From the NCBI RefSeq assembly GCF_027857615.1, contig NZ_JAQIFT010000016.1:186001-250000 (forward strand): a DNA stretch of 64,000 nucleotides, written 5' to 3'. A program made the position numbers and the translations under genes. Each line of letters opens with the position of its first letter. Positions within the stretch are counted from its first letter, which is position 1. The DNA comes from Holtiella tumoricola (GTDB lineage Bacteria > Bacillota > Clostridia > Lachnospirales > Cellulosilyticaceae). This document shows, one piece after another, positions 6,432-15,343 of the stretch. The notes beneath the pieces are model-generated. The model ran no database searches. It was given only the letters and a program-made list of their open reading frames with translations, and was not told the DNA's origin.

Positions 6432-8177
6432 TTAAGACATGTAAGATACTACACCACGTGCACTATCCATACAAATTGTTGTTCCATTTTTTAAGATTGT
6501 AGTTGCATTTGTTGCACCTACGATTACAGGAATATCTAAAGCCATTCCAACGATTGCTGCATGTGAATTAACACCTGATTGCTCAGTAATAATACCAGCA
6601 GCTTTTTTAATAAGTGGGAAAAGTTCATTTGAAGTTTGTGGAACAACTAAGATGTCACCATCGTTAAAGTTGTTTTTTACATCTTCAATACTGTTACAAA
6701 TACATACATTACCACTTACACTCTTTTCGTTAAGACCAGTTCCAGATACTAAAATCTTTCCCACTACATCAACTTTCATGATGTTTGTAGTACCAGATAC
6801 TCCAAGAGGCATACCTCCTGTAAGTACTACTAAATCACCTTTTGATACAATACCTGTTTGTTCTGCAGCTTCGATAGCTGTTTCGAATAAATCAGTTGTG
6901 TTATCTTTTTCATCCATGAGTACTGGAATAACGCCCCATGTCATAGCAAGTTGGTAGTAAGTTTCTTTAGATGTTGTACATCCAATAATTGGACATGTTG
7001 GACGGTATTTAGAAATCATACGAGCTGTACGTCCTGATTTTGTAACAGTAACGATTGCTTTTGCTCCTAAATCATGTGCAGCTGCACATGTTGAATGAGA
7101 GATCGCATGAGTTACATTTTGTACTTCATCATCTTTTCTATTTTTGAAACGATTTACATAATCGATATCTCTTTCTGTTTGAAGTGCAATACGAACCATG
7201 ATTTTTAAGGCTTCTACTGGGTAAAGACCTGCTGCTGTTTCACCTGAAAGCATGATTGCACTTGTACCATCATAAATTGCATTTGCAACGTCATTAGTTT
7301 CTGCACGTGTTGGTCTAGGATTTTTCATCATAGAGTCAAGCATTTGTGTTGCAGTAATAACTTGTTTACCTGCTGTGTAAACTTTTTTGATGATCATTTT
7401 TTGAAGAGCTGGTACTTCTTCAAGAGGAATTTCTACACCCATGTCACCACGAGCAACCATTACACCGTCAACTACACGAATGATTTCATCAATGTTGTTA
7501 ACACCTTCACGGTTTTCGATTTTAGCAATGATTTTAATATCGTTCGCATTACATTCTTTAAGAATTTTACGGATTTCTAAAATATCATCTGCTGTTCTTG
7601 TGAAAGAAGCTGCAATGTAATCAAAGCCTGTTTTAGCACCGAACATAATATCTTCTCTATCTTTTTTACTAATGAATGGCATTGAAAGGCTAGCTTCTGG
7701 TAAGTTAACCCCTTTATTATTTGAAAGTGCACCATCATTAATAACTTTACAGATAATGTCTGTATTATCTTTAATATCGATAACATTTAATTCAATAAGA
7801 CCATCATCTAAAAGAATAGCTGAACCTACGTGAACATCGTTTGGTAAGTTTTTGTATGTTACGCTTACGATCTCTTGTGTTCCTTCAAGATCTCTTGTTG
7901 TAAGTGTGAATGTATCGCCTTTTTTAAGCATAATTTTTGAGTCTTTAAATTTACAAACACGGATTTCTGGACCTTTTGTATCTAACATTGTTGCGATAGG
8001 AAGTCCTAGTTGTTCTCTAAGTCTTACAACTGTGTCGAATTTTTGTTTGTGACCTTCATAATCCCCATGTGAAAAGTTAAAACGTGTGATGTCCATACCT
8101 GCAAGCATTAACTCACGTAATACTTTTTCGTCATCAGTTGAAGGACCAAGTGTACATATGATTTTTGTTTTTCTCAT
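6432..8177 (-). CDS. pyk: Pyruvate kinase with C-terminal PEP-utilizer domain
   Basis: Converts phosphoenolpyruvate and ADP to pyruvate and ATP at the end of glycolysis. The 581-residue length exceeds the usual 470-480 because a PEP-utilizer mobile domain is fused at about 480-581 (GVNSHAAIVGMALDIPVIVG with the swivel His), as in many Bacillus and Clostridia enzymes. The catalytic core begins RKTKIICTLGPS and includes the K-E-N substrate loop IIAKIENREG and the signature MLDSMMKNPRPTRAE. Start is the ATG 8 nt behind GGAG; a GTG three codons earlier overlaps that site. The promoter at 8227-8256 contains an inverted repeat that could be an operator. Confidence 0.96.
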   Translation of the reverse strand: MRKTKIICTLGPSTDDEKVLRELMLAGMDITRFNFSHGDYEGHKQKFDTVVRLREQLGLPIATMLDTKGPEIRVCKFKDSKIMLKKGDTFTLTTRDLEGTQEIVSVTYKNLPNDVHVGSAILLDDGLIELNVIDIKDNTDIICKVINDGALSNNKGVNLPEASLSMPFISKKDREDIMFGAKTGFDYIAASFTRTADDILEIRKILKECNANDIKIIAKIENREGVNNIDEIIRVVDGVMVARGDMGVEIPLEEVPALQKMIIKKVYTAGKQVITATQMLDSMMKNPRPTRAETNDVANAIYDGTSAIMLSGETAAGLYPVEALKIMVRIALQTERDIDYVNRFKNRKDDEVQNVTHAISHSTCAAAHDLGAKAIVTVTKSGRTARMISKYRPTCPIIGCTTSKETYYQLAMTWGVIPVLMDEKDNTTDLFETAIEAAEQTGIVSKGDLVVLTGGMPLGVSGTTNIMKVDVVGKILVSGTGLNEKSVSGNVCICNSIEDVKNNFNDGDILVVPQTSNELFPLIKKAAGIITEQSGVNSHAAIVGMALDIPVIVGATNATTILKNGTTICMDSARGVVSYMS

Positions 8178-8226
8178 GTTTTTCACTCCATTACTCTAGC
8201 TGTCTAATCTATTTTGTTTCTCTTAC

Positions 8227-8256
8227 ATCATACTGTATATAGGCCCCTATATTCAA
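8227..8256 (-). promoter_or_regulatory. pyk promoter with embedded inverted repeat
   Basis: On the minus strand TTGAAT, 18 bp, TATGAT. The spacer contains a near-perfect dyad, ATATAGG-CC-CCTATAT (8237-8252), centred between -10 and -35, where a bound repressor would block polymerase. The regulator is unknown. Confidence 0.5.
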
Positions 8257-8531
8257 GTATGAATGTCGGGATTTATTAATTTTGTAGATATTTATATAGT
8301 ATGCCTAATTATTTTACATTTATTTAGTGTTTCTGATAGCTATTTTTTGACATTTTTCTATTTTATTTTTCCACTCTCTTTGTATATATGTTTACACATT
8401 ATCGCCACAATATTCTAAACACTTTGTTTTTATGCACTTATTGCACAAGAATTTTTCAATAAATTCTAACTCCTAAAAAATAATTATGAGCCTTTCTTAA
8501 TCTATTACCTAAACGTAAATTTCTTCAAAAA
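8257..8531. other. AT-rich gap upstream of pyk
   Basis: No reading frame with a ribosome site and no strong hairpin before the tRNA-Leu terminator. I see nothing further in it. Confidence 0.6.
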
Positions 8532-8580
8532 GCATATATAAAAAGCAATACACTATTAGTGTATTGCTTTTTATATATGC
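8532..8580 (-). terminator. Terminator of tRNA-Leu, overlapping its 3' end
   Basis: A 22-bp perfect stem (GCATATATAAAAAGCAATACAC and its complement, with a 5-nt loop) whose outermost bases are the last two acceptor-stem bases and discriminator of tRNA-Leu. The inner GC-containing part plus TTTTT would terminate either strand. Confidence 0.8.
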
Positions 8581-8662
8581 AGGTAACAGGACTTGAACCT
8601 GCATGAAGAAACCCCTCAATAGAACCTGAATCTATCGCGTCTGCCATTTCCGCCACACCTGC
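8578..8662 (-). tRNA. tRNA-Leu, anticodon CAG
   Basis: An 85-nt class II tRNA with a long variable arm. The acceptor arms are GCAGGTG and TACCTGC (one G-T pair), the D-arm holds GGCGGAAATGGCAGACGC, the anticodon stem ATAGA/TCTAT encloses TTCAGGT (anticodon CAG), and the T-arm contains GGTTCAAGTCC. The discriminator is A, as in leucine tRNAs; CCA is not encoded. Confidence 0.97.
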
Positions 8663-8684
8663 TTATTCAAATATTCACACTATT

Positions 8685-8713
8685 ATTCTATCACTTTTAT
8701 CTTAAATAAACAA
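8685..8713 (-). promoter_or_regulatory. Probable promoter of tRNA-Leu
   Basis: On the minus strand TTGTTT, 17 bp, TAGAAT, about 22 bp before the tRNA 5' end. Confidence 0.45.
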
Positions 8714-8735
8714 TATTATAGCTTAAATTATTATA

Positions 8736-9236
8736 TCATCGCACAACAATACCCATTATATATCCTGCTAATATAAAGCCACAATTCCAAATTGCAATAC
8801 CACCTATAGAGTAAATTGTAAAACTCCATACTTTCATTTTCCCTGTTCCTGCAACTAATGAAATAAGTGTTCTTGCTACAGGAATCAGACGACTAATAAA
8901 TACACCTTTATTTCCATACTTATCTAAGTACCCAAAACTCTTATCAATAGCTGGTCTAGATTTTTTAAACTTAGTGTACACCTTATCTACAACAGGGTTT
9001 CCTATATAATATCCTAATGCATACAAACTATAACTTCCTAGCATACCTGCAAGGACAGATATAACTAAGGCATAAATAAAATTAATATTGCTTGTTGCTA
9101 CTAAGAATCCTGCAGCAGGCATAATAATTCCTGCTGGTAGCCCAGGCAAATTTAAATATTCTAAGTATACAATAATGAATAAGAAAATAATTCCATAATC
9201 TTGCATATATTGTACAACTGTCTCCATATTTTCCAT
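8736..9236 (-). CDS. DedA family membrane protein
   Basis: Protein of 166 residues, slightly shorter than typical DedA (about 200). The family signature is visible: an N-terminal amphipathic stretch, the GSYSLYALGYYIG motif, the F-x-SRLIPVARTLISLVAGTGKM region with its conserved Arg, and two C-terminal helices. DedA proteins act in the cytoplasmic membrane in lipid carrier or phospholipid translocation and membrane homeostasis. ATG start with AGAGG 7 nt upstream. A more distant VTT-domain relative lies at 56107-56706. Family is firm; the lipid handled is not known. Confidence 0.9.
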   Translation of the reverse strand: MENMETVVQYMQDYGIIFLFIIVYLEYLNLPGLPAGIIMPAAGFLVATSNINFIYALVISVLAGMLGSYSLYALGYYIGNPVVDKVYTKFKKSRPAIDKSFGYLDKYGNKGVFISRLIPVARTLISLVAGTGKMKVWSFTIYSIGGIAIWNCGFILAGYIMGIVVR

Positions 9237-9477
9237 ATACTTTCCTCTTTATAATATATTTTCCTTATTTCTTCATTACTATTATAATCATTTTTATTAT
9301 AATTATAATACCCTAAGTATACTGTAGTAAAAAACCATTAAGAAATAATAAAGATTGCTTTCATTTTCAAGTGACAGTTGTTATACTTATCATATTGATT
9401 TTTTATAACATGTCAGACTTATGTGTTTTTTACACACTTTAATAGATGATTCATTTTATATAAAAGGAGTTAAAATT

Positions 9478-10338
9478 ATGTCAATCAAAATTGTAACAGA
9501 TAGTACAAGTTATCTACCTGAATCTCTTTGCAAACTTTACGATATATCTATCGTTTCCCTCAATGTTATTATGGACGGTGTAAGTCAGCGTGAAATAGAC
9601 CTTTCAAATGACACATTTTATACTAAAATGGCTGAATCTCGCGAGATTCCTACATCTTCTCAACCTATTCCAGAAGAAATGATGGAAACATTTGAATCCC
9701 TCATTAAACAAGGCCATAGCATTCTTGGCATTTTCATCTCTTCAGAGATGAGTGGTACTTATGCAAATAGCCACCTTATGAGAGACCTACTACTTGAGAA
9801 ATATCCAGATGCTGACATTCACTTTTTTGATTCCCTTACTAACTGTATGCAAATGGGATTTATTGCTGTAGAAGCAGCAAAAGCTGCCCAAGCTGGTGCT
9901 TCTATGGAAGAAGTATTAGAGCGCTGTGCATATGTACGCCAGCATAGCCGTTTTGTGTTTACTCCTGAAGTGTTAACTTACCTTCAAAAGGGTGGACGTA
10001 TTGGTGGTGCCGCTGCACTTCTTGGAAACTTCCTTCAAATCAAGCCTATTTTAACGGTTAATCCTGATGGAAAAACAGACGTTTACACTAAAGTACGTAC
10101 CAAGAAAAAAGCTGTTGCCAAATTAATCGAAATTCTCCTAGAAGAGATTGGAGATAAAGCAAACTTAGAAGATGTTATTGTACATCATATTAATTGTGAA
10201 GAAGAAGGGAAAGCTCTAGCCCATGCACTTTCTACACAATTAGATAAATCTGTTTCTATCCAATCTATTGGTCCTGTTATAGGCCTTCATGTTGGACCTG
10301 GTAGCATTGGTATTGCTTATCATTACAAAACCCATTAA
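9478..10338 (+). CDS. DegV family fatty-acid-binding protein
   Basis: Protein of 286 residues, typical for DegV/FakB-like proteins that hold a fatty acid and present it to the FakA kinase for phosphorylation. Characteristic parts are the start IKIVTDSTSYLP, the TSQPIPEEM stretch, ISSEMSGTYANS, LTYLQKGGRIGGAAALLG and the C-terminal IGPVIGLHVGPGSIGIAY. Start placed at the ATG 7 nt behind AAAGGAG; the open frame extends 19 codons upstream without a ribosome site. No fakA is adjacent. Monocistronic with a terminator shared with the converging hemerythrin gene. Confidence 0.92.
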   Translation: MSIKIVTDSTSYLPESLCKLYDISIVSLNVIMDGVSQREIDLSNDTFYTKMAESREIPTSSQPIPEEMMETFESLIKQGHSILGIFISSEMSGTYANSHLMRDLLLEKYPDADIHFFDSLTNCMQMGFIAVEAAKAAQAGASMEEVLERCAYVRQHSRFVFTPEVLTYLQKGGRIGGAAALLGNFLQIKPILTVNPDGKTDVYTKVRTKKKAVAKLIEILLEEIGDKANLEDVIVHHINCEEEGKALAHALSTQLDKSVSIQSIGPVIGLHVGPGSIGIAYHYKTH

Positions 10339-10345
10339 TCCCACA

Positions 10346-10384
10346 AAAGGTGGTATTGCATCCTTATGCAATACCACCTTTATC
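10346..10384. terminator. Bidirectional terminator between degV-like and hemerythrin genes
   Basis: A 16-bp perfect stem (AAAGGTGGTATTGCAT and complement, 4-nt loop). On the minus strand one arm encodes the last residues and stop of the hemerythrin gene, so coding sequence doubles as terminator. Confidence 0.88.
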
Positions 10385-10801
10385 AATCTCATCACTATGT
10401 ACTTGTGTGTACCATTCCCCCAACACCTTATCTGTTTTCAAAATATGTTCTGTAATCCATTCAGTAATAAAGCCTACTAAATCAATAAGGCATTGGGTTT
10501 GATTTTCATCTACCGTATAAATATCTATACTATCCATCTTCTCAATAAAATCTTGATGCATCACTTTATGAGAAAATAACTTATTATATTTAACTTTCAT
10601 CATCAGTTTTTCTTCTTCAGCAAAATGGAATTTTGTATAATCTTTTAGTTCCTCTGCTAATTGCATAATCTCATCAAATCGATCAGTATAACTTGGAAGC
10701 ATTAATAATTCATGGGCAGCTTCAGCAATTTCAAATAATCGTTGATGTTGTTCATCAATGATATCCACTTTAACTTTAAAACTATCTTGCCATTTTATCA
10801 T
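10364..10801 (-). CDS. Bacteriohemerythrin
   Basis: Single-domain oxygen-binding di-iron protein of 145 residues. The metal-binding pattern is complete: W4, the first His in DEQHQRLF (His19), His and Glu in KFHFAEEE, two His in HKVMHQDF, and His and Asp in WITEHILKTD. In anaerobes such proteins sense or scavenge oxygen, or deliver it to oxidases. I start at the ATG 6 nt after AGAGGTG, three codons inside a longer GTG-initiated frame. The C-terminal codons overlap the terminator hairpin. A link to the neighbouring hcp stress locus is plausible but not shown. Confidence 0.92.
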   Translation of the reverse strand: MIKWQDSFKVKVDIIDEQHQRLFEIAEAAHELLMLPSYTDRFDEIMQLAEELKDYTKFHFAEEEKLMMKVKYNKLFSHKVMHQDFIEKMDSIDIYTVDENQTQCLIDLVGFITEWITEHILKTDKVLGEWYTQVHSDEIDKGGIA

Positions 10802-10906
10802 CTGTAACACCTCTTTTATATTTCATTATAATGAGTATAGCATCTTTTTACTCCATACAAAAGATAAACTATGTTATTTTTTATTTCTTCTATCTAAATA
10901 TTTTCT

Positions 10907-11596
10907 TTATCTTAAGTAATTTTTAAGTTCTACTTCATTACATATTTTAAAGCTATTTTTATAAAAATCGATAAGTCCTTCATCTTTCATTCTAGAAAGT
11001 TCTCGTGACATAGCACTTCTAGATACATTTAAATATTCTGCCAAATCATTACGATTAAGAGGAATATTAAACGCCCTTTGCCCTTCTTTATAACTTTGTT
11101 CTAATAAATAAAGAGCTAATTTTTCACGCATTCCTTTTAAAATGAGATAATCAATCTTTTGATTAAGATGATAGTTCTTTTCACCTAGTACATAAAGCAT
11201 ATTCCGAATAAGTTGTTTATGAAAGCCACAACTTTCCCCACATGTCATAAGAATCTTTTCATATGGAATAAATGCAACTTCTGTATTTGTTTTCGCTCTT
11301 ACAGAAACAGGACTCATACGTTTCTTTGTACATACAATGCCTTCTCCAAAAATTTCCCCTGTACCAAGTACGCCTACAATCATTCGATCTCCTGCTCTAT
11401 TTTCTTTAATAATCTCAACTTCGCCTTCTACTACAATACTTACCTCTTCTATCACAGAATGAAGTCTAATAATAAATTCACCTTCATTATATTTCTTTGT
11501 TTTAAGATTTAAACACCCTAAAAGAGACTCTGTATATATTGTATCAATTTCATTAAATAAAACGGATTTTTGAACAGCCTCTATTACCTTTGTCAT
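10907..11596 (-). CDS. Crp/Fnr family regulator, probable regulator of hcp
   Basis: Protein of 229 residues with a cyclic-nucleotide-binding-type sensor domain (about 25-125, [24 protein letters not shown]), a long dimer helix, and a C-terminal winged helix-turn-helix (about 170-220, [23 protein letters not shown]). No N-terminal four-cysteine cluster as in Fnr is present, so a haem-type or other redox sensor like HcpR is more likely. Divergent from hcp, with a 16-bp palindrome between them, the usual arrangement for HcpR control under nitrosative stress. ATG behind GGAGG with 7-nt spacing. Target assignment is inference from position. Confidence 0.85.
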   Translation of the reverse strand: MTKVIEAVQKSVLFNEIDTIYTESLLGCLNLKTKKYNEGEFIIRLHSVIEEVSIVVEGEVEIIKENRAGDRMIVGVLGTGEIFGEGIVCTKKRMSPVSVRAKTNTEVAFIPYEKILMTCGESCGFHKQLIRNMLYVLGEKNYHLNQKIDYLILKGMREKLALYLLEQSYKEGQRAFNIPLNRNDLAEYLNVSRSAMSRELSRMKDEGLIDFYKNSFKICNEVELKNYLR

Positions 11597-11620
11597 TTTA
11601 TTTCCTCCATATTTACAAAA

Positions 11621-11636
11621 TGTTGCTATAGCAACA
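11621..11636. promoter_or_regulatory. Palindromic operator between the Crp/Fnr regulator and hcp
   Basis: TGTTGCTATAGCAACA is a perfect 16-bp palindrome, the form expected for a Crp/Fnr-family dimer. If TATTAT at 11655-11660 is the hcp -10, the palindrome is centred near -38, overlapping the -35 region as in class II activation. It lies 25 bp upstream of the regulator's own start codon, so autoregulation is likely. Confidence 0.75.
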
Positions 11637-11708
11637 CCACTTTTTTTATTTTTATATTATCTTATAAACATAAAAATTATGCAACTTACACAAGGAGTGA
11701 TTGAATAT

Positions 11709-13568
11709 ATGAAAAATCAAGAAATGTTTTGTTACCAATGTCAAGAAACAGCTCATAACGCAGGATGTACTAAAGTTGGTGTTTGCGGTAAAACCTCAGA
11801 ACTTGCTAACTTACAAGATTTATTAATTTACGTTACAAAAGGACTTTCCCAAGTGACTACACGATTAAGAAGTGAAGGTGTAGAAATTAGCCCATCTATT
11901 AATCACTTTATTACTTTAAACTTATTTACTACTATTACAAATGCCAACTTTGATGATGCTATTTTCTTCTCACGTATCCAAGAGACATTAGCTATAAGAA
12001 ATGAGCTATTACAACAGCTTAATATTAAAACACATCTATCAGATGCAGCTTTATGGAATCTTACTTCTAAAGAAGACATTTACGCTTCATTAAATCAAAA
12101 AGCTTCTGCATCAGAAGTAGGTGTTCTAGCAACCCAGGATGAAGATATCCGTTCACTAAGAGAACTTATTACCTATGGTTTAAAAGGCTTATCCGCTTAT
12201 TCAAAACATGCTTATGCCTTAGGTCATACCGATGAGTCTATAGATGTATTTCTTCAATCTACTTTAGCTAAATTATTAGATGATACTTTATCTGTTGACG
12301 AACTTATTGCTTTAACATTAGAAACGGGTAAAGTTGGTGTAGATGGTATGGCATTATTAGATACTGCAAATACATCTTCATATGGCAATCCTGAAATCAC
12401 ATCTGTTAATATTGGTGCTGGTTCTCGCCCTGGTATTTTGGTATCTGGTCATGACCTTAGCGATCTTGAGCAACTTCTTATTCAAACAGAAGGTACTGGC
12501 ATTGATATTTATACGCACTCAGAAATGCTACCAGCTCACTACTATCCACAACTCAAAAAATATTCTCACTTAGTAGGTAACTATGGAAATGCATGGTGGA
12601 AACAAAAAGAAGAATTTGAAAGCTTTAATGGACCAATTTTAATGACGACTAACTGTATTGTTCCACCAAAAGCTTCCTATAAAGATCGTCTTTACACTAC
12701 AGGTGCAGCAGGCTATGTAGGATGTAAACATATCGAAGGTGATACTGGTAATCAAAAAGATTTCTCCTCTATCATTGAACATGCAAAACACTGTCTTCCT
12801 CCAACTGAAATCGAAACAGGAGAAATTGTAGGTGGATTTGCTCATGCTCAAGTATTTGCTTTAGCGGATACTGTTGTCGAAGCAGTTAAATCTGGAGCAA
12901 TCAAAAAGTTTGTTGTGATGGCTGGTTGCGATGGTCGTGCCAAATCTAGAAATTACTACACTGACTTTGCATTAAACTTACCACAAGATACTGTTATCTT
13001 AACTGCTGGATGTGCTAAATACAAGTATAACAAACTCACCTTAGGTGATATTAATGGTATTCCTAGAGTTCTAGATGCAGGACAATGCAATGACTCTTAC
13101 TCTTTAGCGCTTATTGCACTTAAATTAAAAGAAGTATTTGGCTTAGCAGATATTAATGAATTACCTATCATCTATAACATTGCTTGGTATGAACAAAAAG
13201 CAGTTATTGTTCTACTTTCTCTTCTTTACTTAGGTGTTAAAGAAATTCACTTAGGGCCAACACTTCCTGCATTCCTTTCTCCAAATGTAGCAAATGTACT
13301 TATCGAAAACTTTGGTATACAAGGGATTCAAACAGTAGAAGAAGATATGGAGCTTTTCTTTAATGACGCTACTTCTACTCCATCTAATGAAGTACACAAA
13401 GATATGATTATTGGAGATATCCTTAAATTAAATCCTGACTATGCAAAAGTATTATTGCAAGCAGGTATGCATTGTCTTGGATGCCCATCTTCACAAATGG
13501 AAACACTAGAAGAAGCTTGTGCAGTTCACAATATTGATGTAAATACACTTTTAAAACAATTCAACTAA
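11709..13568 (+). CDS. hcp: Hybrid cluster protein with C-terminal redox-disulfide domain
   Basis: Hcp (prismane protein) reduces nitric oxide or hydroxylamine and protects anaerobes from nitrosative stress. The N-terminal cysteines are C8-x2-C11-x8-C20-x5-C26, the 4Fe-4S spacing of strict anaerobes rather than the enterobacterial 2Fe-2S form. Hybrid-cluster regions include [21 protein letters not shown] sequence, [46 protein letters not shown] and [10 protein letters not shown]. At 619 residues it exceeds the usual 540-550; the extra C-terminus (about 550-619, with CLGC) is the hybrid-cluster-associated redox disulfide (DUF1858-like) domain, often a separate gene. The ATG is 11 nt from AAGGAG; an earlier in-frame ATG lacks a ribosome site. 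Confidence 0.94.
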   Translation: MKNQEMFCYQCQETAHNAGCTKVGVCGKTSELANLQDLLIYVTKGLSQVTTRLRSEGVEISPSINHFITLNLFTTITNANFDDAIFFSRIQETLAIRNELLQQLNIKTHLSDAALWNLTSKEDIYASLNQKASASEVGVLATQDEDIRSLRELITYGLKGLSAYSKHAYALGHTDESIDVFLQSTLAKLLDDTLSVDELIALTLETGKVGVDGMALLDTANTSSYGNPEITSVNIGAGSRPGILVSGHDLSDLEQLLIQTEGTGIDIYTHSEMLPAHYYPQLKKYSHLVGNYGNAWWKQKEEFESFNGPILMTTNCIVPPKASYKDRLYTTGAAGYVGCKHIEGDTGNQKDFSSIIEHAKHCLPPTEIETGEIVGGFAHAQVFALADTVVEAVKSGAIKKFVVMAGCDGRAKSRNYYTDFALNLPQDTVILTAGCAKYKYNKLTLGDINGIPRVLDAGQCNDSYSLALIALKLKEVFGLADINELPIIYNIAWYEQKAVIVLLSLLYLGVKEIHLGPTLPAFLSPNVANVLIENFGIQGIQTVEEDMELFFNDATSTPSNEVHKDMIIGDILKLNPDYAKVLLQAGMHCLGCPSSQMETLEEACAVHNIDVNTLLKQFN

Positions 13569-13613
13569 AAAAGAACCTAGTATGGTATGACACACCATGC
13601 TAGGTTCTTTTCT
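13567..13613. terminator. Terminator between hcp and the VanZ-like gene
   Basis: AAAAAGAACCTAGTATGG and CCATGCTAGGTTCTTTT form a long stem with one G-T pair right after the hcp stop. The opposite-strand gene ends 14 bp away, so it probably serves both. Confidence 0.88.
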
Positions 13614-13626
13614 TATTCACTCCAAT

Positions 13627-14004
13627 CTAATTTTGTGCTTTTTTCATCCTAATCTTAACAGCCACTACCCACAATAAACTTGCCACAAAAATCCCTATCG
13701 TATCTGCGCTTAAATCAAGTAAGTCCATGGAACGTTCTGCTGCGAAGAGCTGCATCACCTCTGTTGAACCTGCAAATACGAAGATACATGCCACTACATA
13801 ATACCAAATAGGAAGTTTGCGATTTCTTATTAAATACTCTAAGTAATACACACCTGTTAAGACAAAAAACATTCCAAAATGTACAAGTTTATCAATATTA
13901 GGTATACCTACTTGTGGCACACTACTTCCTGGCATCCAAATGGCTATTAAAATGAGAATAATAGCACCTATTGTAAACTTATAGCCCATCAGTTTCTTAA
14001 CCAT
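13627..14004 (-). CDS. VanZ family membrane protein
   Basis: Protein of 126 residues with four predicted helices. VanZ-like features are DKLVHFGMFFVLTGVYYLEYL and GSTEVMQLFAAERSMDLLDLSADTIGIFVA. VanZ itself gives low-level teicoplanin resistance; most chromosomal members have unknown envelope roles. Start placed at the ATG 7 nt behind AGGGGGAA; the open frame runs 20 codons further without ribosome site. No vanHAX genes nearby, so a resistance role should not be assumed. Confidence 0.85.
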   Translation of the reverse strand: MVKKLMGYKFTIGAIILILIAIWMPGSSVPQVGIPNIDKLVHFGMFFVLTGVYYLEYLIRNRKLPIWYYVVACIFVFAGSTEVMQLFAAERSMDLLDLSADTIGIFVASLLWVVAVKIRMKKAQN

Positions 14005-14181
14005 GTTTAATTCCCCCTCAATTTTCACTATCTCTATTGTATAAGGAGGCTGTCCATTTCGCAACTCCTCTTTATATTATTTCCCTGGAAATAGCATAGT
14101 ATTTTACCTATATACTATTTGCTTATTTAGTATGAATCTTATATGATATAAAAATAAAATTATATTTCAAAGGAGTTTTCT

Positions 14182-15288
14182 ATGTTTGCGTCTTTTATTG
14201 ACTTTATTAAGAAAGAAGTTGTTCTAGTCATTGCTTTATCTTTAGCAATTATTACTTCTTTATTTTCTCTACCTAAGCTTGCATATATCGACTTTAAAGT
14301 GCTTATTTTACTTTTTAACTTAATGATTGTTGTAGCAGCTTTTAAGCAACTCAATGTACTCGATACAATAGCCATCCTACTCTTAAAAAGATGTGGAGAC
14401 TTAAAAAAGGTTTCTTATGTACTTATTTTCATCACTTTTTTTGCTTCAATGTTTATCACCAATGATGTTGCCCTTATCACCTTTGTCCCTCTGACCTTAG
14501 TCATTGCAAAAAAAGCAGAAGTAAATGTACTCAAAATCATTGTTTTTCAAACTTTAGCTGCCAACCTAGGAAGCGCTTTAACACCTATGGGAAACCCTCA
14601 AAATCTTTTTCTCTATTCTTACTATAATCTTTCCTTTGGTGATTTTATCAGATGTATGCTTCCTGTATTTATAGTCTCTACCTTATTTTTAATACTACTT
14701 ATATATAAAGAAAAAAATACAAAATTTCAAGTGGAACTACTTCTTCCCCAATTAGGGAATCGACTACATATTATAATTTATATGCTACTCTTTGTCATCA
14801 TTCTACTTTCAGTTTTTCGTTTACTTGATTATCGTTTTGCATTTATTGTAGTATTACTTAGCGTACTCCTATTAGACCATAAGCTTTTTACTCAAATAGA
14901 TTATAGCTTACTTCTAACTTTTGTAGGTTTCTTTATTTTTGTTGGAAATCTTTCCAACTTACCTACTGTAAAAACTTTTATGGAACAGCTTTTGTCTACA
15001 TCATCTAGTACTTACTTTGCTTCACTAGCTGCTAGTCAAGTTATAAGCAATGTTCCTGCTACTATGTTACTTGCACCGTTTACTACATTTCCTGATGCGT
15101 TGCTATTAGGTGTGAATATAGGTGGTATGGGTACACTTATTGCTTCTTTAGCTAGTGTTATCTCATATAAACTCTTTACCAAAGACCTTCCTGAACAAAG
15201 TAATACATACTTATTTCAGTTTACGCTATATAACTTCTTAGGTCTTCTTATTTTTATACCCTTCATCTATCTCCTTTTCATCAGATAA
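14182..15288 (+). CDS. ArsB/NhaD-superfamily ion transporter (SLC13-like permease)
   Basis: Polytopic membrane protein of 368 residues with about ten helices. It carries the ion-transporter hairpin signatures: MFITNDVALITFVPL in the first half and SQVISNVPATMLLAPF in the second, with NLGSALTPMGNPQNLFLYSYY after the first, typical of the ArsB/CitMHS/SLC13 fold. Such proteins carry dicarboxylates, citrate, sulfate or arsenite. ATG start 8 nt behind AAAGGAG. It is shorter than the related protein at 43995-45263 and only distantly similar. Substrate undetermined. Confidence 0.82.
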   Translation: MFASFIDFIKKEVVLVIALSLAIITSLFSLPKLAYIDFKVLILLFNLMIVVAAFKQLNVLDTIAILLLKRCGDLKKVSYVLIFITFFASMFITNDVALITFVPLTLVIAKKAEVNVLKIIVFQTLAANLGSALTPMGNPQNLFLYSYYNLSFGDFIRCMLPVFIVSTLFLILLIYKEKNTKFQVELLLPQLGNRLHIIIYMLLFVIILLSVFRLLDYRFAFIVVLLSVLLLDHKLFTQIDYSLLLTFVGFFIFVGNLSNLPTVKTFMEQLLSTSSSTYFASLAASQVISNVPATMLLAPFTTFPDALLLGVNIGGMGTLIASLASVISYKLFTKDLPEQSNTYLFQFTLYNFLGLLIFIPFIYLLFIR

Positions 15289-15304
15289 TTGTATTCAAAA
15301 AAGC

Positions 15305-15343
15305 AAAAGATCAGCTAGTCCTCAAACTAGCTGATCTTTTTAA
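15305..15343. terminator. Bidirectional terminator between converging membrane-protein genes
   Basis: AAAAGATCAGCTAGT and ACTAGCTGATCTTTT form a 15-bp perfect stem with a 6-nt loop. It overlaps the stop codon of the minus-strand gene. Confidence 0.9.

Noticed and set aside
13627..14004. VanZ-like gene as a glycopeptide resistance determinant
   Set aside because: No vanHAX or vanRS genes nearby; the family is widespread without a resistance role.
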